Below, piece after piece: positions 9,464-18,561 of a DNA stretch of 64,000 nt. This DNA comes from UBA7803 sp040219935. Lineage in GTDB: Bacteria > Pseudomonadota > Gammaproteobacteria > Pseudomonadales > Azotimanducaceae. The stretch spans positions 1 through 64,000 of the forward strand of contig JAVJUA010000068.1 in assembly GCA_040219935.1 (NCBI GenBank), read 5' to 3'. The notes beneath the pieces are model-generated. The model was given only the letters and a program-made list of their open reading frames with translations. It was not told the DNA's origin and searched no databases. Both the position numbers and the translations under genes were made by a program. Position 1 is the stretch's first letter, and each line of letters begins with the position of its first letter.

Positions 9464-10432
9464 GTGCCGCACATCGGGCCGTACAGATTGCGCAATGCCG
9501 TGCTGCTCGCGCCTATGGCGGGCATCACCGATGCGCCGTTTCGCGCCCTGGCGTGGCGCTTCGGTGCCGGCTACGTGGTGGGCGAGATGGTCGGCAGTGA
9601 CGAGTCGCTCTGGAACACGCCGAAATCACGGTTCCGGCGCGCCGCGGTGGACGGCATCGGCCCCCGTGCGGTGCAGATCGCCGGCAGCGAACCGGCGGTC
9701 ATGGCCGAGGCGGCGCGCCGGCACGTGGACGACGGCGCCGACATCATCGACATCAACTTCGGCTGCCCGGCCAAGAAGGTCTGCCGGCGTGCGGCGGGCT
9801 CACAGCTGCTGCAGCATCCCGATCTGGTGGTAGCCATCGCCGAGGCCTGCGTGCGCGCGGTGGCGGCGCCGGTGACCGTGAAGATGCGCACCGGCTACGC
9901 GCCCGAGCAGCGCAACGGTGTCGACGTCGCCCGGCGTCTGGAGCAGGTCGGCGTCGCTGCCATCACCGTGCACGGCCGCACCCGCGCCTGCGCCTTCCGC
10001 GGGGAGGCCGAGTACGACACGATCGCCCGCATCAAGACCTCGGTATCCATCCCGGTATTCGCCAACGGCGACATTGACTCGCCGGCCAAGGCGCGCATGG
10101 TGCTGGCCGCCACCGGCACCGACGGCGTGATGGTGGGCCGGGCCGCGCTCGGCGCGCCCTGGCTGCCCGGGCTGATCGCGGGGGAAATCGGCCGTGAGCC
10201 CTCGGTCGACGAGCGCTGGGCGCTGATGGCCGAGCACGTGCGCGCCCTGCACGACTTCTACGGTGCCGAACCCGGCGACGATCGCGGCGTGCGCATCGCC
10301 CGCAAGCACGTGCAGTGGTATCTCGCGCAGATGCAGGCGGACGCCGCTGCCGCCCGCAGCTTCCATCGGCTCACCGACCCGGCCGCCCAGCTCGACTGGC
10401 TGGGCGCCCAGGGTCTTCCGGCAGCCGCATGA
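9464..10432 (+). CDS. dusB: tRNA-dihydrouridine synthase B
   Basis: DusB is an FMN-dependent enzyme that reduces specific uridines in tRNA. The product (322 residues from GTG 9464) begins PHIGPYRLRN and shows VLLAPMAGITDAPFR, NFGCPAKKVC (catalytic Cys), TVKMRTG and the flavin-binding GVMVGRAALGAPW. The frame stays open back to TTG 9401, but the GTG gives the family's usual N-terminus and length. Its stop overlaps the fis start as ATGA, the classic dusB-fis coupling. Confidence 0.95.
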   Translation: MPHIGPYRLRNAVLLAPMAGITDAPFRALAWRFGAGYVVGEMVGSDESLWNTPKSRFRRAAVDGIGPRAVQIAGSEPAVMAEAARRHVDDGADIIDINFGCPAKKVCRRAAGSQLLQHPDLVVAIAEACVRAVAAPVTVKMRTGYAPEQRNGVDVARRLEQVGVAAITVHGRTRACAFRGEAEYDTIARIKTSVSIPVFANGDIDSPAKARMVLAATGTDGVMVGRAALGAPWLPGLIAGEIGREPSVDERWALMAEHVRALHDFYGAEPGDDRGVRIARKHVQWYLAQMQADAAAARSFHRLTDPAAQLDWLGAQGLPAAA

Positions 10433-10692
10433 AGGTGGGCGGACCTCCCCCGGTCGGCGATCGGGCTGCCACCCTCAAGGCCCAGGTGGAGCAGGTGCTC
10501 GGCGACTACTTCGCCGTGCTCGAAGGTGAGAGCCCCTGCGATCTCTACGAGGTGGTGATGCGCGAGGTGGAGCTGCCGCTGCTCTCCAGCGTGATGAGCT
10601 ATGCCGAGCACAACCAGAGCCGCGCTGCCCAGATGCTGGGGCTGTCCCGCGGCACCCTGCGCAAGAAACTCAAAGACCACGGATTGCTATGA
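10429..10692 (+). CDS. fis: DNA-binding protein Fis
   Basis: Fis is a small nucleoid-associated homodimer that bends DNA and activates stable-RNA and other growth-linked promoters. The 87-residue product ends with the helix-turn-helix NQSRAAQMLGLSRGTLRKKL. The dimerisation helices (LYEVVMREVELPLLSSVMSY) precede it. ATG 10429 overlaps the dusB stop and its own stop overlaps the purH start, so dusB-fis-purH are translationally coupled. The coupling to purH links Fis output to purine synthesis genes. Confidence 0.95.
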   Translation: MKVGGPPPVGDRAATLKAQVEQVLGDYFAVLEGESPCDLYEVVMREVELPLLSSVMSYAEHNQSRAAQMLGLSRGTLRKKLKDHGLL

Positions 10693-12251
10693 CCCAGCCA
10701 ACCATGCGCCCGCGCCGGGCGCTCCTCAGCGTTTCCGACAAGGCCGGCGTCGTCGAGCTGGCCCAGGGCCTTGCCGCGCTCGGCGTCGAGCTGCTGTCTA
10801 CCGGCGGCACCTGGCGTCTGCTGCAGCAGGCGGGCGTCGCGGTGACCGAGGTGTCGGCCCACACCGACTTCCCGGAGATGATGGACGGCCGGGTGAAGAC
10901 CCTGCATCCGAAGATTCACGGCGGCATTCTCGGGCGCCGCGGCCAGGACGACGGGGTGATGGCCGAGCACGGCATCGCCCCCATCGACCTGGTGGTGGTC
11001 AATCTCTACCCCTTCGAGGCCACGGTGTCGAAGCCCGGCTGCAGCGACGCCGAAGCCATCGAGAACATCGACATCGGCGGCCCGGCCATGCTGCGCTCGG
11101 CCGCTAAGAATCACGCCGACGTCGCCGTGGTCGTGGACCCGGCCGACTACGCGCCGCTGCTGGAGGCGCTGACCGGCGACCGCGGCATCGACCCGGCCAT
11201 GCGCCGGGCGCTGGCGCTGAAGGCGTTCCGTCACACCGCCCGCTACGACAGCATGGTGGCCGCCTACCTGGGCGCGGCGGAGACGCTGCCGGCGTCCCTC
11301 ACCCTGAGCTTCGACAAGCTCATGGACATGCGCTACGGCGAGAACCCCCACCAGCAGGCGGCTTTCTATCGGCAGGTGCAGCCGGGCGCCGAGCTGGCCG
11401 GCAGCGTGGCCGGTTTGCGCCAGCTGCAGGGCAAGGCGCTGTCGTTCAACAACGTCGCCGACACGGATGCGGCGCTGGAGTGCGTCAAGGTCTTCGACGC
11501 GCCGGCCTGCGTGATCGTCAAGCATGCCAACCCGTGCGGCGTGGCCGTGGCGGCCGATCTCGCCACCGCCTACCAGCGCGCCTTCGAGGTCGACCCCACC
11601 TCCGCCTTCGGCGGCATCATCGCCTTCAACCGGCCCCTCGACGCAGCGACGCTGGAGTCGGTGCTCGAGCAGCAGTTCGTCGAGGTGGTGATAGCGCCGC
11701 AGGTGGACGACGCGGCCGTGGCCGTTGCGGCGCGCAAGAAGAACGTGCGCCTGCTGGCCTGCGGCGACCTGCCGGGCGCCGCGCGCGGGCTGGAGTACAA
11801 GCGCGTGGGCGGCGGCCTGCTGGTGCAGACGGCGGACGAGCTGTGCCTCGACCAGGCGTCGCTGGCCGTGGTCAGCCGGCGCCAGCCCGACCAGCGCGAG
11901 ATGGCCGACCTGCTGTTCGCCTGGCGCGTGGCCTGGTTCGTGAAATCCAACGCCATCGTCTATGCCCGCGACGGCCGCACGGTGGGCATCGGCGCCGGGC
12001 AGATGAGCCGCGTGGTGAGTGCCCGCATCGCCGGGCTGAAGGCGGCGGAAGCCGGCCTCGAGGTGCCCGGCTCGGTGATGGCGTCGGATGCCTTCTTTCC
12101 GTTCCGCGACGGCATCGACGCTGCGGCGGAAGCCGGCATCACCGCCGTGATCCAACCCGGCGGCTCGGTGCGCGACGACGAGGTGGTGGCCGCCGCCGAC
12201 GCGCACGGCATGGCCATGGTCTTCACCGGCATCCGCCACTTCCGGCACTAG
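10689..12251 (+). CDS. purH: Bifunctional AICAR formyltransferase / IMP cyclohydrolase
   Basis: PurH catalyses the last two steps of IMP synthesis. The 520-residue product has an N-terminal MGS-like cyclohydrolase domain (ALLSVSDKAGVVELAQ; LLSTGGTWRLLQ; HPKIHGGILGRR) and a C-terminal formyltransferase domain with RYGENPHQQAAFY, LSFNN and VIVKHANPCGVAV. The start overlaps the fis stop by four bases (ATGA). purD follows after 17 bases, so both belong to one unit. Confidence 0.97.
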   Translation: MTQPTMRPRRALLSVSDKAGVVELAQGLAALGVELLSTGGTWRLLQQAGVAVTEVSAHTDFPEMMDGRVKTLHPKIHGGILGRRGQDDGVMAEHGIAPIDLVVVNLYPFEATVSKPGCSDAEAIENIDIGGPAMLRSAAKNHADVAVVVDPADYAPLLEALTGDRGIDPAMRRALALKAFRHTARYDSMVAAYLGAAETLPASLTLSFDKLMDMRYGENPHQQAAFYRQVQPGAELAGSVAGLRQLQGKALSFNNVADTDAALECVKVFDAPACVIVKHANPCGVAVAADLATAYQRAFEVDPTSAFGGIIAFNRPLDAATLESVLEQQFVEVVIAPQVDDAAVAVAARKKNVRLLACGDLPGAARGLEYKRVGGGLLVQTADELCLDQASLAVVSRRQPDQREMADLLFAWRVAWFVKSNAIVYARDGRTVGIGAGQMSRVVSARIAGLKAAEAGLEVPGSVMASDAFFPFRDGIDAAAEAGITAVIQPGGSVRDDEVVAAADAHGMAMVFTGIRHFRH

Positions 12252-12268
12252 GCACCGAGGTATCCGGC

Positions 12269-13555
12269 ATGAAGATTCTGGTGATCGGACAGGGCGGCCG
12301 CGAGCATGCGCTGGCCTGGCGTGCGCTTGGCTGCGAGGGCGTGACCGAGGTGCTGGTGGCCCCGGGCAATGCGGGCACCGCCCGGGAGCCGGGATTGCGC
12401 AACGTCGAGGTGGCCAGCGACGACTTCGACGGCCTGGTGAGCCTGGCCCGCCGCGAATCGGTGGCATTGACCCTAGTGGGGCCGGAGGCGCCGCTGGTGG
12501 CCGGCATCCGCGACCGCTTCGACGCCGAGGGCCTGCCCTGCTTCGGTCCCACCGCGGCGGCGGCCCAACTCGAAGGCTCGAAGGCGTTCAGCAAGGACTT
12601 TCTGGCCCGGCATGGCATTCCTACCGCCCGCTACCGGACCTTCACCGACGCGGCCGCGGCTGAGGCCTACATCCGCGCCGAGGGCGCTCCCATCGTGGTC
12701 AAGGCCGACGGCCTGGCAGCCGGCAAGGGCGTGGTGGTGGCCGCGGACGTGGACGAGGCGGTGGCCGCCGCGCGCAGCATGCTCTCCGGAGACGCCTTCG
12801 GCGGCGCCGGCCGTCAGGTGGTGGTGGAGGAGTTCCTGGCCGGCGAGGAGGCGAGCTTCATCTGTCTGTGCGACGGCACGCGGGCGCTGCCGTTCGCCAG
12901 TTCTCAGGACCATAAGGCCAGGGACGACGGCGATACCGGCCCCAACACCGGCGGCATGGGCGCCTACTCGCCGGCGCCCGTGATCACCGATGCGGTGCAC
13001 GACCGGGTGATGCGCGAGGTGATCGAGCCCACCATGGCGGGCATGGCCGCCGACGGCCATCCGTACCAGGGGTTTCTGTATGCGGGGCTGATGATCATGC
13101 CCGACGGCGCGCCCAGGGTGATCGAGTTCAACTGCCGGTTCGGCGACCCCGAGGCGCAGCCGGTGATGATGCGGCTGCGCTCCGATCTGGTGGCCCTGTG
13201 CCGGCAGGCGGCGGCGGGCGCGCTCGGCGACGTCACCCTGGACTGGGATCCGCGGGTGGCGCTCGGGGTGGTGATGGCGGCGGGCGGCTATCCCGACCGC
13301 TATCGCAGCGGCGACGTCATCGACGGCCTCGACGGCGTCGATGCGGAGGACCTCAAGGTGTTCCATGCCGGCACGCGCCTCGACGGTGGCCGGGTGCTCA
13401 CCGCCGGCGGCCGGGTGCTGTGCGTGGTGGGGCTGGGCGCCGACGCCGCCGCCGCCCAGCGCCGCGCCTACGAGGGCGTGGCGCGCATTCACTGGGCCGA
13501 CCGCTACTTCCGCCGCGACATCGGCCACCGCGCCATCGCCCGCCTCGCGACGTAG
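12269..13555 (+). CDS. purD: Phosphoribosylamine-glycine ligase
   Basis: PurD is the ATP-grasp enzyme that joins glycine to phosphoribosylamine in de novo purine synthesis. The 428-residue product begins MKILVIGQGGREHAL and carries GPEAPLVAGI, the ATP-grasp segment VVKADGLAAGKGVVVA, HKARDDGDTGPNTGGMGAYSP and EFNCRFGDPE. ATG 12269 gives the canonical N-terminus. The frame is open far upstream only because GC-rich DNA lacks stops. It is the last gene of the dusB-fis-purHD run. Confidence 0.97.
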   Translation: MKILVIGQGGREHALAWRALGCEGVTEVLVAPGNAGTAREPGLRNVEVASDDFDGLVSLARRESVALTLVGPEAPLVAGIRDRFDAEGLPCFGPTAAAAQLEGSKAFSKDFLARHGIPTARYRTFTDAAAAEAYIRAEGAPIVVKADGLAAGKGVVVAADVDEAVAAARSMLSGDAFGGAGRQVVVEEFLAGEEASFICLCDGTRALPFASSQDHKARDDGDTGPNTGGMGAYSPAPVITDAVHDRVMREVIEPTMAGMAADGHPYQGFLYAGLMIMPDGAPRVIEFNCRFGDPEAQPVMMRLRSDLVALCRQAAAGALGDVTLDWDPRVALGVVMAAGGYPDRYRSGDVIDGLDGVDAEDLKVFHAGTRLDGGRVLTAGGRVLCVVGLGADAAAAQRRAYEGVARIHWADRYFRRDIGHRAIARLAT

Positions 13556-13623
13556 GCCCGCTCGCACCGCAGCGGCCGCCGTCTGCCGCTGCCGCAACCG
13601 CCGGCGTCTGTCAGGCTCGGGGC

Positions 13624-14556
13624 ATGAATGCCGAGCAGCTTCGCGTCTTCCATGACTTCGAGCCGATGCCGGCATCGGCGCTGGCCGGCGTGCTGGCCCG
13701 GGGCCACTGCCTGCGGGTGCCGGCGGGTCGTTGGCTGGTGCGGCCCGGCCGCGCTCTGGCCAGCCGCCTGTATCTGCAGGCCGGTGCCGTAGAACTCTGC
13801 GATGCGGTGGGCTGGCGGCCGGTGCGGGCGGGCGAGCCGCGGGCGCGGCAGCCGCTGTATCCGGGCTGCGCGGCCGCCCGCACCCTCAGCGACTGCCGGC
13901 TGCTCAGCTTCGATGCCCGGGCGGCGGACTGGCTGGTCGGCGCCGATCCGGCCGACCTGCCCGGCGTGCCGGAGGTGGCCACCGACGAGACCTCCTGGCA
14001 GGCCCGCTTTCTCGGCTCGCCGCTGATGCAGCGGCTGGGCCCGGCGGCCTGGCAGCGGGTGCTTCGGGCCATGACGGCCGCTGCCCACGATGCCGGCGCC
14101 CGCGTCATCGCGGCCGGCGCACCGGCAGACGGCTGCCATGTGCTTTGCAAGGGCAGGGCCGAGATTCGTGCGCCCGACGGCGGGCCGCGACTGGCAACGC
14201 TCAGCCCCGGCGATCTGTTCGGCGAGGATGCGCTGATCACCGGCGCGGTGCGCAATGCCGACGTGGTGATGACCGCGCCGGGCGCCACCCTCGAGCTCGC
14301 TGCCGACCGCTTCGAGGCCTGGATCCTGCGGGTGGTGGTCGAGCCGCTGGACAGCGTCGCCGGTCGCTGCCTGATCAGCCTGGATCGGCGGCCGCGGGCC
14401 GAATGGTGCGTGCCGGTGACGGAGGTTCGGGCGCTGGCCGCACGCCTGCCCCTGGAAGGCGCCTATGCGGTGGTGGGCGGCACCCCGCGGGAACGTTATC
14501 TGGCCGCCTTTCTGCTGACGCGCCGTGGCCTGGACGCACGCCCGCTGTTGCCCTGA
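13624..14556 (+). CDS. Tandem cyclic-nucleotide-binding-like protein
   Basis: The 310-residue protein appears to carry two cNMP-binding folds in tandem. The second (about residues 135-240) is clearer: AGAPADGCHVLCKGRAEIRAPDGG followed by LSPGDLFGEDALITGAVRNADVVM, the phosphate-binding-cassette region, though the RxA ligand signature is altered to RNAD. The first (about 1-100) is degenerate. No DNA-binding helix-turn-helix is seen, so it is unlikely to be a Crp-type regulator. It converges with the AAA ATPase gene, 8 bases apart, suggesting a functional pair. Its role is unknown. Confidence 0.7.
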   Translation: MNAEQLRVFHDFEPMPASALAGVLARGHCLRVPAGRWLVRPGRALASRLYLQAGAVELCDAVGWRPVRAGEPRARQPLYPGCAAARTLSDCRLLSFDARAADWLVGADPADLPGVPEVATDETSWQARFLGSPLMQRLGPAAWQRVLRAMTAAAHDAGARVIAAGAPADGCHVLCKGRAEIRAPDGGPRLATLSPGDLFGEDALITGAVRNADVVMTAPGATLELAADRFEAWILRVVVEPLDSVAGRCLISLDRRPRAEWCVPVTEVRALAARLPLEGAYAVVGGTPRERYLAAFLLTRRGLDARPLLP

Positions 14557-14564
14557 CGGTCTGC

Positions 14565-16067
14565 TCAGGCGGGCACCGTCCGGTTGCGTGCCCAGTCGCG
14601 CAGCGCCTGGATGCTCTCGGCCCGCATCACCGACATGGGGTAGGTGCGGTTCACCGCGGCCAGCACGTCGGCTTCGGTAACTGCGCCGGCAACCGGCGCG
14701 CCGGCAGCCGGGCCGTCGCTGCGGGCGCTGGCCAGATAGCGCGCGGAGACGATGGCTTCCTCGATCTCGGCGCCGGTGAAGCCGTCGGCGGTCTGGGCCA
14801 GCGCCTCCAGGTCGAACTGCTCCGGGTCGAGCTGCCGCTTGGCGAGATGGATTCGGAAGATCTCGACGCGGGTCGCCATATCCGGCAGGTCGACGAAGAA
14901 CACCTCGTCGAGGCGGCCCTTGCGAACCAGCTCCGGGGGCAGGTCGGCGATGTCGTTGGCGGTGGCGACGATGAACACCGGCTTCGGATTCTCGGCCATC
15001 CAGGTGAGCAGGGTGGACAGCACGCGCTTGGGGGTGGCGTTGTCGGAGCCGCCGGTGGCGATGCCCTTCTCGATCTCGTCCATCCACAGCACGCAGGGCG
15101 ACATCAGCTCGGCCTGCTTCAGCGAGTTGCGCAGGTTGCGCTCGGTCTCGCCGAAGTACTTGTTGTACAGGGTGCCGAAGTCGAGGCGCAGCAGCGGGAT
15201 GCCCCAGAAGCCGGCGATGGCGCGAGCCGCCAGGCTCTTGCCGCCGCCCTGCACGCCGAGCAGCAGCACGCCGCGCGGCCGGTCCTCCTGCTCGGCCAGA
15301 AAGGCATGGCGGCGCAGAGCCAGCCACGACTTCAGATTGTCGAGGCCGGCGATGCTGGCCAGCGACTCGGTGTCGTACTCGTAGTGCAGCACGCCCTCGG
15401 CGTCCATCAGCTCGAACTTGAGGCGGTTCACCGCGGGTATGTCCGATTCGGTGATAGCGCCGTCGTCGAACACGGCGTGGCGGATCAGCACCTGGGCATC
15501 GGCGTGGGACACGCCGCGCAGGTTGGCCACCAGCCGGTCCAGGGTCGGCTGGTCGGTGCGCACCCGCTGTCCCGGGTGCTTCTCGGCCCACGTGCGCGCC
15601 TGGGCGCGGATCAGGCCCACCAGTTCGTCGTCGCTGGGCAGGCGCAGGTTGAATTTGGCGGTCAGCCGCCCCAGCTCCGGCGGCACCTGCAGGGCGTGGC
15701 TCACCAGCACCAGGGTGTTGCCGAGACGCTCGTGGTCCAGGGCGATGTCCTTCAGGTAGCGGATCACCCTGGGTGCGTCCTTCAGGTGCGGGTGGAAGTC
15801 GCAGAGGGCGTACAGCGCCGGACCCGGCGTGCGGGCGATGTGCGCCAGCAGCGCCTCGGGGTCGGCGAGGCCGTCGCCGCGCTCGGGCGCGTCGCCGAAG
15901 CCGCCGAGCTCGAGGCCGCGGGTCAGCCGCCACTCGTAGAAGCCGAGCCCGCGCTCCATGGCCAGCTTCAGCAGCAGCGACAGCACCCGGCGCTCGTCGG
16001 CCGACTCCACGGCGATCAGCGGGATGTGTGCGTTCAGGATCATGGCCAGATCGCGGGTGTCGGCCAT
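14565..16067 (-). CDS. Ycf46-like AAA family ATPase
   Basis: This 500-residue soluble ATPase has an N-terminal region (MILNAHIPLIAVESADERRVLSLL) like the inactive RecA-like domain of Ycf46-type proteins. Its AAA module has Walker A GVQGGGKS near residue 270, Walker B CVLWMDEIEKG near 330, the sensor stretch VFIVATANDI, and RKGRLDEVFFVDLP. Cyanobacterial and chloroplast homologues are linked to stress and CO2 responses; the proteobacterial role is unknown. ATG 16067 has GAGGAG at good spacing. It is convergent with the cNMP-binding-like gene. Confidence 0.85.
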   Translation of the reverse strand: MADTRDLAMILNAHIPLIAVESADERRVLSLLLKLAMERGLGFYEWRLTRGLELGGFGDAPERGDGLADPEALLAHIARTPGPALYALCDFHPHLKDAPRVIRYLKDIALDHERLGNTLVLVSHALQVPPELGRLTAKFNLRLPSDDELVGLIRAQARTWAEKHPGQRVRTDQPTLDRLVANLRGVSHADAQVLIRHAVFDDGAITESDIPAVNRLKFELMDAEGVLHYEYDTESLASIAGLDNLKSWLALRRHAFLAEQEDRPRGVLLLGVQGGGKSLAARAIAGFWGIPLLRLDFGTLYNKYFGETERNLRNSLKQAELMSPCVLWMDEIEKGIATGGSDNATPKRVLSTLLTWMAENPKPVFIVATANDIADLPPELVRKGRLDEVFFVDLPDMATRVEIFRIHLAKRQLDPEQFDLEALAQTADGFTGAEIEEAIVSARYLASARSDGPAAGAPVAGAVTEADVLAAVNRTYPMSVMRAESIQALRDWARNRTVPA

Positions 16068-16271
16068 GGCGGGCTCCTCGTGTCGTCCTGACTGTCGCGG
16101 GCAACCCCGCTACCTGCATTGTGGACCAGGATCGCGCTCAGGGTGGCAACGCGCGGTCGGTTCTGCCAAACCGGTCGCGTCTGGCAGGGTGGGTCTGGCC
16201 GTGGCTTGCTTTGCCGGGCTGATGGTTTACCCTGCCGGGCATCCGGTCATCAACGCGAGGAGCGCCGCAGC

Positions 16272-16616
16272 GTGTCCAGCGACTGCCTGTTCTGCAAGAT
16301 CGTGCGCCGCGAGGTGCCGGCGGACGTGGTGTTCGAAGACGACCACGTCCTGGCCTTCCGCGACATCAGTCCCCAGGCCCCCGTGCACATCCTGGTGGTG
16401 CCGAAGCGGCACCTGTCGACCCTGAACGACCTCGACGACGGCGATGCCGAGCTCGCCGGGCGTCTGCTGCTGCGGGCCCGGGCCCTGGCCCGGGAAGAGG
16501 GCGTCGACGAGGCCGGATACCGCCTGGTCAGCAACTGCAATCCTGACGGTGGGCAGACCGTGTATCACATCCACCTGCATCTGCTCGGCGGCCGGCCGCT
16601 TCGGGCCCTGGGCTGA
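16272..16616 (+). CDS. HIT family protein (HinT-like)
   Basis: The 114-residue protein is a histidine-triad purine-nucleotide phosphoramidase of the HinT branch. It starts SSDCLFCKIVRREVPADVVFEDD and ends with the catalytic triad YHIHLHLLGGRPL. GTG 16272 is preceded by GAGGAG and gives the standard N-terminus. The frame upstream lacks family similarity. coq7 follows 12 bases downstream, so the two are probably co-transcribed. Confidence 0.92.
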   Translation: MSSDCLFCKIVRREVPADVVFEDDHVLAFRDISPQAPVHILVVPKRHLSTLNDLDDGDAELAGRLLLRARALAREEGVDEAGYRLVSNCNPDGGQTVYHIHLHLLGGRPLRALG

Positions 16617-16627
16617 GCGGCCCCGCC

Positions 16628-17254
16628 ATGAGCCTGGCCGACCGCCTGATCCTGCAGCTCGACGACGCGTTGCGCACGCTGTCGGGTCAGCAGCGTGGCG
16701 GACGTCCCAGCCCGGCGCAGGCGCTGCCTGAGCCTGCCCTGGACGACGCCGAGGCCCGCCACGCCGCCGGCCTGATGCGCGTGAACCACACCGGCGAGAT
16801 CTGCGCCCAGGCGCTGTATCAGGGGCAGGCGCTGACGGCGAGGGATCCGTCGGTGCGCCGTTCGCTGCTGGCTGCTGCGGCGGAGGAGACCGATCATCTG
16901 GCCTGGTGTGAAGACCGGCTGCAGGAGCTGGACAGCCGGCCCAGCCGGCTGAATCCGGCGTTCTATGCCATGTCCTTCGCCATGGGGGCGGTCACCGGCC
17001 TGCTGGGTGACAAGGTCAGCCTCGGCTTCGTGGAAGCGACCGAAGACCAGGTGTGCCGCCACCTCGAGAGCCACCTGGCGGCGCTGCCCGATGCCGACGT
17101 CAAGAGCCGCGAGATCGTGCAGCGCATGCACGAAGACGAAGCCCGGCATGGCGCCGACGCTCTGACCCAGGGCGGCGCGCCCTTCCCGGAGCCGGTGCGG
17201 AGGGCCATGACCCTGCTGTCGCGGGTGATGACCGAGACCGCCTACCGCGGCTGA
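16628..17254 (+). CDS. coq7: Demethoxyubiquinone hydroxylase (Coq7 family)
   Basis: This di-iron monooxygenase hydroxylates demethoxyubiquinone in ubiquinone synthesis and associates with the inner membrane. The 208-residue product shows the ferritin-like iron ligands in MRVNHTGEICAQALYQGQ, EETDHLAWCEDRL, GFVEATEDQVCRHLESHL and HEDEARHGADAL. Coq7 rather than UbiF is used by many Gammaproteobacteria outside the enterics. Its 3' end overlaps the convergent osmC-type gene by 13 bases. Confidence 0.96.
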   Translation: MSLADRLILQLDDALRTLSGQQRGGRPSPAQALPEPALDDAEARHAAGLMRVNHTGEICAQALYQGQALTARDPSVRRSLLAAAAEETDHLAWCEDRLQELDSRPSRLNPAFYAMSFAMGAVTGLLGDKVSLGFVEATEDQVCRHLESHLAALPDADVKSREIVQRMHEDEARHGADALTQGGAPFPEPVRRAMTLLSRVMTETAYRG

Positions 17255-17676
17255 GCACCGGCGTCGACGATCTCGAAGTCGTGGCTGATGGCCACCCCGC
17301 CGCGCGCCAGCATGATGGCGGCAGAACAGTACTTGTCCGCCGACAGAGCCACCGCCCGGGCGACCTTGCGCGGGTCCAGGTCGCGGCCGCTGACGCGAAA
17401 GTGCAGGTGGATGCGGGTGAACACCTGGGGCGCCTCGTCGGCACGCTCGGCGGTGAGTTCGGCGGTGCAGCCCGTCACGGCCTGGCGCGACTTCTCTAGG
17501 ATGGTCACGACGTCGAACGACGAGCAGCCCCCCAGGCCCATCAGCACCAGCTCCATGGGCCGAACGCCGGCATTCTCGCCGCCGGCTTCCGGCGGGCCGT
17601 CTACACTGATGGTGTGACCGGTGCCGGAGGTGGCGGCAAACCGCACCCGGCCCTGCCATTCGATAATTGCGTGCAC
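17242..17676 (-). CDS. OsmC family protein
   Basis: The 144-residue product belongs to the OsmC/Ohr superfamily of thiol peroxidase-fold proteins. It carries the two Cys positions of the fold, GLGGCSSFDVV and SADKYCSAAIML, plus the end GVAISHDFEI, and resembles the YhfA subgroup. GTG 17676 with GGGAG upstream fits the family start. The frame is open 31 codons further but with no similarity. An OsmC gene beside crp, trpC and coq7 is also the arrangement in Pseudomonas. The physiological substrate is unknown. Confidence 0.88.
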   Translation of the reverse strand: MHAIIEWQGRVRFAATSGTGHTISVDGPPEAGGENAGVRPMELVLMGLGGCSSFDVVTILEKSRQAVTGCTAELTAERADEAPQVFTRIHLHFRVSGRDLDPRKVARAVALSADKYCSAAIMLARGGVAISHDFEIVDAGAQPR

Positions 17677-17770
17677 GGTGGCAGATCTCCCATGTCGAGG
17701 TGGCTGGACGTGACGTCCGGCGGCGCCGGGCAGTGAACCACGACCGTTCGAACTGTGAAATGACGCCAAT

Positions 17771-17786
17771 TGTCGACCACGTCACA
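17771..17786. promoter_or_regulatory. Candidate Crp/Vfr binding site upstream of crp
   Basis: TGTCG (17771-17775), six bases, then TCACA (17782-17786) matches the TGTGA-N6-TCACA consensus at 8 of 10 conserved bases. It is centred about 69 bases before the crp start, in the divergent gap with the OsmC gene. A further TGTGA half-site lies at 17754-17758. Autoregulation is usual for Crp, but binding is inferred only from the motif. Confidence 0.4.
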
Positions 17787-17847
17787 TCATGCCCGGAAAT
17801 CTTTGCCATATTTACGAAAGCCAAGAGTTACGAAGGAGCGCAACGAC

Positions 17848-18561
17848 ATGCTGGCAACCAAGAATCCGCAGCCGCCGAGCCCGAGCCCGGCACGCATGGG
17901 GCCTGGCCGGCCGCTGGTGGCAAAGGGATACCAGGCCAACGGCACGGAGCCGACCGGGCACCTGGACGCCTTTCTGGCGGCCGCCCACCGGCGCAAGTAT
18001 CCGGCGAAGAGCACGCTGATCTACGCGGGTGACAAGAGCGACTCGATCTACTTCATCCTCAAGGGCTCGGTGACCGTGCTGGTGGAGGACGAATCGGGCC
18101 GCGAGATCATCGTGTCCTACCTGAACAAGGGCGACTTCTTCGGCGAGATGCCGCTGTTCACCGAAGACACCCCGCGTTCCGCCTGGGTCAAGGCCAAGTC
18201 GGAGTGCGAGGTGGCGGAGCTTTCCTACGCCAAGTTCCGCGAACTGGCCGAGAAGCACACGGCCCTGCTGTACGCAGTGGGCCGGCAGATGGCCGAGCGT
18301 CTGAACCGCACCACGCAGAAGGTGAGCGACCTGGCGTTCCTGGACGTTACCGGCCGGGTGGCCCGCACCCTGCTGGAGTTGACCAAGCAGCCGGATGCCA
18401 TGACCCATCCCGACGGCATGCAGATCAAGATCACGCGCCAGGAGATCGGCCGCATCGTCGGCTGCTCCCGCGAGATGGTGGGCCGGGTGCTGAAGATCCT
18501 GGTGGATCAGGGGCTGGTGTCGGTGAAGGGCAAGACGATGGTGGTGTTCGGAACCCGCTAG
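17848..18561 (+). CDS. crp: cAMP receptor protein (Crp/Vfr)
   Basis: This is a global cAMP-dependent transcription regulator. The 237-residue product matches E. coli Crp closely but has about 28 extra N-terminal residues rich in Pro and Gly. Ligand residues are kept: FGEMPLF (Glu100) and PRSAWVKAKS (Arg110, Ser111), equivalent to Glu72, Arg82 and Ser83. The recognition helix CSREMVGRVLK keeps the Arg-Glu...Arg DNA contacts. ATG 17848 has GAAGGAG upstream; Met17 is a possible shorter start. It converges with trpC, overlapping by four bases. Confidence 0.95.
   Translation: MLATKNPQPPSPSPARMGPGRPLVAKGYQANGTEPTGHLDAFLAAAHRRKYPAKSTLIYAGDKSDSIYFILKGSVTVLVEDESGREIIVSYLNKGDFFGEMPLFTEDTPRSAWVKAKSECEVAELSYAKFRELAEKHTALLYAVGRQMAERLNRTTQKVSDLAFLDVTGRVARTLLELTKQPDAMTHPDGMQIKITRQEIGRIVGCSREMVGRVLKILVDQGLVSVKGKTMVVFGTR

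Noticed and set aside
13504..16119. 871-codon minus and 786-codon plus open frames around the AAA ATPase
   Set aside because: Arg/Pro/Gly-rich shadow frames; the AAA and cNMP reading frames carry real motifs.
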